The position numbers were made by a program, and so were the translations under genes. Under the pieces are notes generated by a model, which saw only the letters and a program-made list of their open reading frames with translations, ran no database searches and was not told where the DNA came from. 45,718 bases of DNA from Desulfobacca sp. 4484_104 (GTDB taxonomy: Bacteria; Desulfobacterota; Desulfobaccia; Desulfobaccales; Desulfobaccaceae): positions 1 to 45,718 of the forward strand of contig MUKC01000021.1 in NCBI GenBank assembly GCA_002049795.1, written 5' to 3'. Positions 43,075-45,718 of this stretch are shown piece by piece. Position 1 is the stretch's first letter; every line of letters starts with the position of its first letter.

Positions 43075-45301
43075 AAATGTCCTCTGTTGTTAATTCCTGG
43101 TCAGTGGGCGAAGCTACGGGCAGGGTAATTGTAAAGGTGGTGCCGCTCTGATCTCCCGCCTCTTCCCGGGTTCGGCTCTGACATTCGATGGTACCGTCGA
43201 ATTTGGTCACGATCGCATAACTCACGGAAAGACCTAACCCGGTGCCTTCACCGACTTTGCGGGTGGTGAAAAATGGGTCATAGATTTTATGCAGGTTTTC
43301 CTGTTTGATCCCCTCCCCGGTGTCGGCAAATATGATCCGCACCCGATCGCCGGTAGCATTTAAGCCGGTGGTGATGGTCAGGTCACCGCCCTGGGGCATG
43401 GCGTTCACCGCATTGGTAACCAGGTTTAAAAATACTTGTTGCAGTTGGGCGGCATCGCCCCGGACCAGCGGCAGACCTTCCGCCAGTTGTAAGTGGTATT
43501 TAACCTTTTTGGTCAGCAGGGTGTTTTGCACGACTTCCATGACCATCGCCACATTGCGATTAATATCGGTATGGTACTGGACCTTCTCCGGGGTGCGGGC
43601 AAATGTCATCAGGTTTTCGACAATTTTTTTGCAATTATTGCCCTGGCGCTCGATTGTCTTCAGGATCCTAAGCTCTTGGGAATCGGCTTCAGCTTTCTCC
43701 AGCAGCATATCGGTAAATCCCAGGATGATCGCCAGCGGATTATTGATCTCATGTGCCACTCCGGCGGCCAGTTGACCCAGCGACGCCAATTTTTCCGTAT
43801 GGTATAACTGTTCTTCCATTTTTTTACTACTGGTAATGTCGTGGGCGATGATCAGCACACTCATAATCTCGTGGTTTTCGCGGATGGGGGTGAAATTGAG
43901 GTTGAAGTAGTATTCTTTCCCGCCCAGCACGACTTGGAGAGTGGTGCGGCGGCCACTATGGCTGGCGAATACCTCATCAATCTGATGGTGAATCCCCCTA
44001 CCGGCGCGGCCGGGGAACACCTCATAGATGCTTTTACCAATAATTCCCTGCGGGGTATAGCCGAAAAGCTTGACTCCATAACGGTTAATCGAAATTATTT
44101 TTCCCTCGTCATCTACATTGATAATGGCATCCTCAGCTGATTCTACCAGAGATTTATAGAGCTTTTCCGATTTTGCCAGCTCTTCGGTAGATTGCTTCAA
44201 GGCCGCGGTTTTGCGTTGCACTTCCTGTTCCAGGGCCGCGGACCAGCGGCTTTCATAATAAATAATGACGCCGCCGCCCAGGAGGATGATGAGGATTACC
44301 ACTCCTTGGAGGAGGAATTGGCGTACATATACGCCGTGGACGGCGCCCGCTACCTCGGTTTGGGGAGCCACCACCGCCACTGACCAGACTAACCGGGTAT
44401 TGTCCCCTTCCAAGGGGATGGGCGCATAGGCGATAAATTTTTTCATCTTTTTAACGATACCACGGTGCCAGCCACTCCAGTACCAGGAACAGCCCTCGCT
44501 CCCGGCCAGCATCTTTTCTTTTTGAATCCGATTGATTTTCGCAAAAGAGATTTTGGGAGCCCGTTGTTCCCGGACCTCAAAGGCTGATTTGCCAATAAAG
44601 CCTGCCTCCGGGTGGTAGAGAAAATTACCTTGCTGATCAATTACCCAGGCATAGCCAGTCTGTCCGGAACGGATGTCCTGGCAGTACATCTTGGTTAAAC
44701 GCGAGGGGTCTACCAGAAAATATAGGCAGCCCACAAATTCCCCGGAGGCCACCGGATGGCTTTCATCTAACGACACCTGATAGGTGGGGAGCCCGATAAG
44801 CAAATAGGGATTTTGTCGGGAAAGGGAAGGGAAATTAGCCCCTACCCGTTTTAGGAAAAATTTATTCTGGTTGGCCCGGTCACTGGCCCAGCGTAAGCAT
44901 TCAATCTGGCCAACCGCCGCCGCCGCCACCTGATCATGTCCCTTGGCATTTAAACGATAGATTTTTTGGCGCCGCGCTTCGATCAGACCGATTTCCATGG
45001 TGCCGAATTTCTTGACACTGGCCATGGTGATCTGCAGGCGATTGGGCCAGGAGACCTCCAGATACTGCACTGACGGGGATAAATTCAGGGTGTGCAATTC
45101 ATTTTTTAAAAAATTAAACTTATCGGATATATCCGAAGCCACCCCTTGGGCAATGGTCAGTTGCTGCTGGTTGAATTGCTCACTGATAATGTCCCGCATT
45201 TTATTGGCGGACATCAGTCCCAGGACAAAGGCGCCGGTTAACACGATGATGGTCACCGAGCTCACAATAATATAAAGTTTTGAGGATCCTAAACGGGGCA
45301 T
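43049..45301 (-). CDS. Cache-PAS histidine kinase
   Basis: 750 aa. A membrane helix near 10-31, an extracytoplasmic Cache-type sensor domain (about 40-320) and a second helix near 333-352. Then comes a PAS domain (AIINVDDEGKIISIN) and HisKA with phospho-His in GVAHEINNPLAI. The HATPase domain has N-box NAVNAMP, G1 ADTGEGI and GEGTGLGLS. It probably senses a small extracellular ligand. The start ATG has a weak Shine-Dalgarno. First gene of the four-gene operon. Confidence 0.95.
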   Translation of the reverse strand: MPRLGSSKLYIIVSSVTIIVLTGAFVLGLMSANKMRDIISEQFNQQQLTIAQGVASDISDKFNFLKNELHTLNLSPSVQYLEVSWPNRLQITMASVKKFGTMEIGLIEARRQKIYRLNAKGHDQVAAAAVGQIECLRWASDRANQNKFFLKRVGANFPSLSRQNPYLLIGLPTYQVSLDESHPVASGEFVGCLYFLVDPSRLTKMYCQDIRSGQTGYAWVIDQQGNFLYHPEAGFIGKSAFEVREQRAPKISFAKINRIQKEKMLAGSEGCSWYWSGWHRGIVKKMKKFIAYAPIPLEGDNTRLVWSVAVVAPQTEVAGAVHGVYVRQFLLQGVVILIILLGGGVIIYYESRWSAALEQEVQRKTAALKQSTEELAKSEKLYKSLVESAEDAIINVDDEGKIISINRYGVKLFGYTPQGIIGKSIYEVFPGRAGRGIHHQIDEVFASHSGRRTTLQVVLGGKEYYFNLNFTPIRENHEIMSVLIIAHDITSSKKMEEQLYHTEKLASLGQLAAGVAHEINNPLAIILGFTDMLLEKAEADSQELRILKTIERQGNNCKKIVENLMTFARTPEKVQYHTDINRNVAMVMEVVQNTLLTKKVKYHLQLAEGLPLVRGDAAQLQQVFLNLVTNAVNAMPQGGDLTITTGLNATGDRVRIIFADTGEGIKQENLHKIYDPFFTTRKVGEGTGLGLSVSYAIVTKFDGTIECQSRTREEAGDQSGTTFTITLPVASPTDQELTTEDIYVSQDSDH

Positions 45302-45408
45302 TTCAGCTCACGCTAATTGCCACTCAAATGATCTCGATTTGACAATATGATAAACTAGTTATATCCATTATGGTTACATGTTTCTGGGCTGAATAGGTTT
45401 ACACTAAG

Positions 45409-45718
45409 TTAATAACTGAAAGCGCTACCGTGTTTTTCGAAAAAATCTTCGATATAACCCAGGACTACTCCATCATCCGACATTACCATATCCATCTGTT
45501 TGGTGTAAACTTCCAGCCGGCCCAAGATTTCCAAGACTTGCAACAATGACGGCGTTGGCTCGCCGACGAGTCGGGCGTCATGACGGCGTTGGCTCGCCGA
45601 CGAGTCGGGCGTCCAACAGATCGCCGTTCAAGGTTACCTTGAATCCCAACCTGGACAAGACCCCGTCAATGAGTTGGAGCCGTCTTACCCGCCGTTCTAA
45701 GGACGCGGCGCCGCCTTG
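45409..45718 (-). pseudogene. 3' end of a second PEP synthase-like gene, broken by a tandem duplication
   Basis: Reading the minus strand from the window edge: QGGAASLERRVRRLQLIDGV, then LGFKVTLNGDLLDARLVGEP. It matches the C-domain of the 863-aa protein (KGGAADESRR..., DLEVEITGDLVVARLW). At the second repeat copy the frame hits TGA. If one copy of the 34-bp repeat is removed, the frame runs on through LLQVLEILGRLEVYTKQMDM and ends IEDFFEKHGSAFSY at stop 45409-45411. The rest of the gene is outside the window. Confidence 0.8.
45546..45613. repeat. Perfect 34-bp tandem duplication
   Basis: The unit beginning ATGACGGCGTTGGCTCGCCG spans 45546-45579 and is repeated exactly at 45580-45613. Since 34 is not a multiple of three, it shifts the frame of the gene that contains it. 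Confidence 0.95.

Overview
This window reads as chromosomal DNA of a strictly anaerobic, Gram-negative bacterium of the old Deltaproteobacteria, most like the Desulfobacca / Syntrophobacter group. This is an impression from gene style (two-gene SufC-SufB Fe-S machinery, DUF3786 protein, BtuFCD, hopanoid HpnJ/HpnK genes, MEDS-domain protein, ADP-forming acyl-CoA synthetase relative), not a database match. Genes are dense, lie on both strands, and often overlap or are translationally coupled. GUG and UUG starts are common. No rRNA, tRNA, CRISPR array or intact mobile element was seen.

Layout. 1-3.2 kb: the 3' end of a NamZ (DUF1343) muramidase gene, radA facing it, and a divergent CCA-enzyme gene that is frameshifted and internally shortened. 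3.2-5.9 kb: class II aldolase, an IHF-alpha/HU protein with a strong promoter, and a Tat-signal radical SAM enzyme of the AmrS type. 5.9-7.0 kb: a cluster of short palindromic repeats, a possible structured RNA and a lipoprotein. 7.1-9.6 kb (minus): a clear cobalamin riboswitch with an intrinsic terminator, controlling a zinc alcohol dehydrogenase and a TrpD-like phosphoribosyltransferase. 9.7-11 kb: tandem-GAF protein. 11.3-13.5 kb: an archaeal-type thymidylate synthase-like protein followed by a ParB-like unknown. 13.5-15.9 kb: lipoprotein, Cys-rich mini-protein, MEDS protein, GYD protein. 16.0-18.4 kb: sufC-sufB and a small secreted protein. 18.6-21.3 kb: a LivK remnant and a damaged acyl-CoA synthetase gene. 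21.4-26.2 kb: DUF3786 protein, ferritin-like/adenylate cyclase fusion, TrmO, M20 amidohydrolase, HD-GYP protein. 26.4-31.0 kb: motAB and btuFCD. 31-34 kb: small genes, a PanE-type reductase, a zinc-ribbon regulator, a transposase remnant. 34.5-38.2 kb: hopanoid side-chain operon (HpnJ, a radical SAM-HpnK fusion, a small multidrug-resistance type transporter). 39.5-45.7 kb (minus): histidine kinase, two receiver-only regulators and a PEP-synthase-like protein. The end of a second PEP-synthase-like gene, broken by a 34-bp tandem duplication, lies just upstream.

The strongest second-look items are the B12-riboswitch operon, the PEP-synthase-like/two-component locus with its broken paralogue, the half-ferritin-cyclase fusion, the radical SAM-HpnK fusion, and several genes (cca, acyl-CoA synthetase, livK, second PEP-synthase-like gene) with frameshifts or apparent deletions. 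The last group points either to ongoing gene decay or to errors in this sequence. All functional names come from recognising motifs by eye; no search was run.
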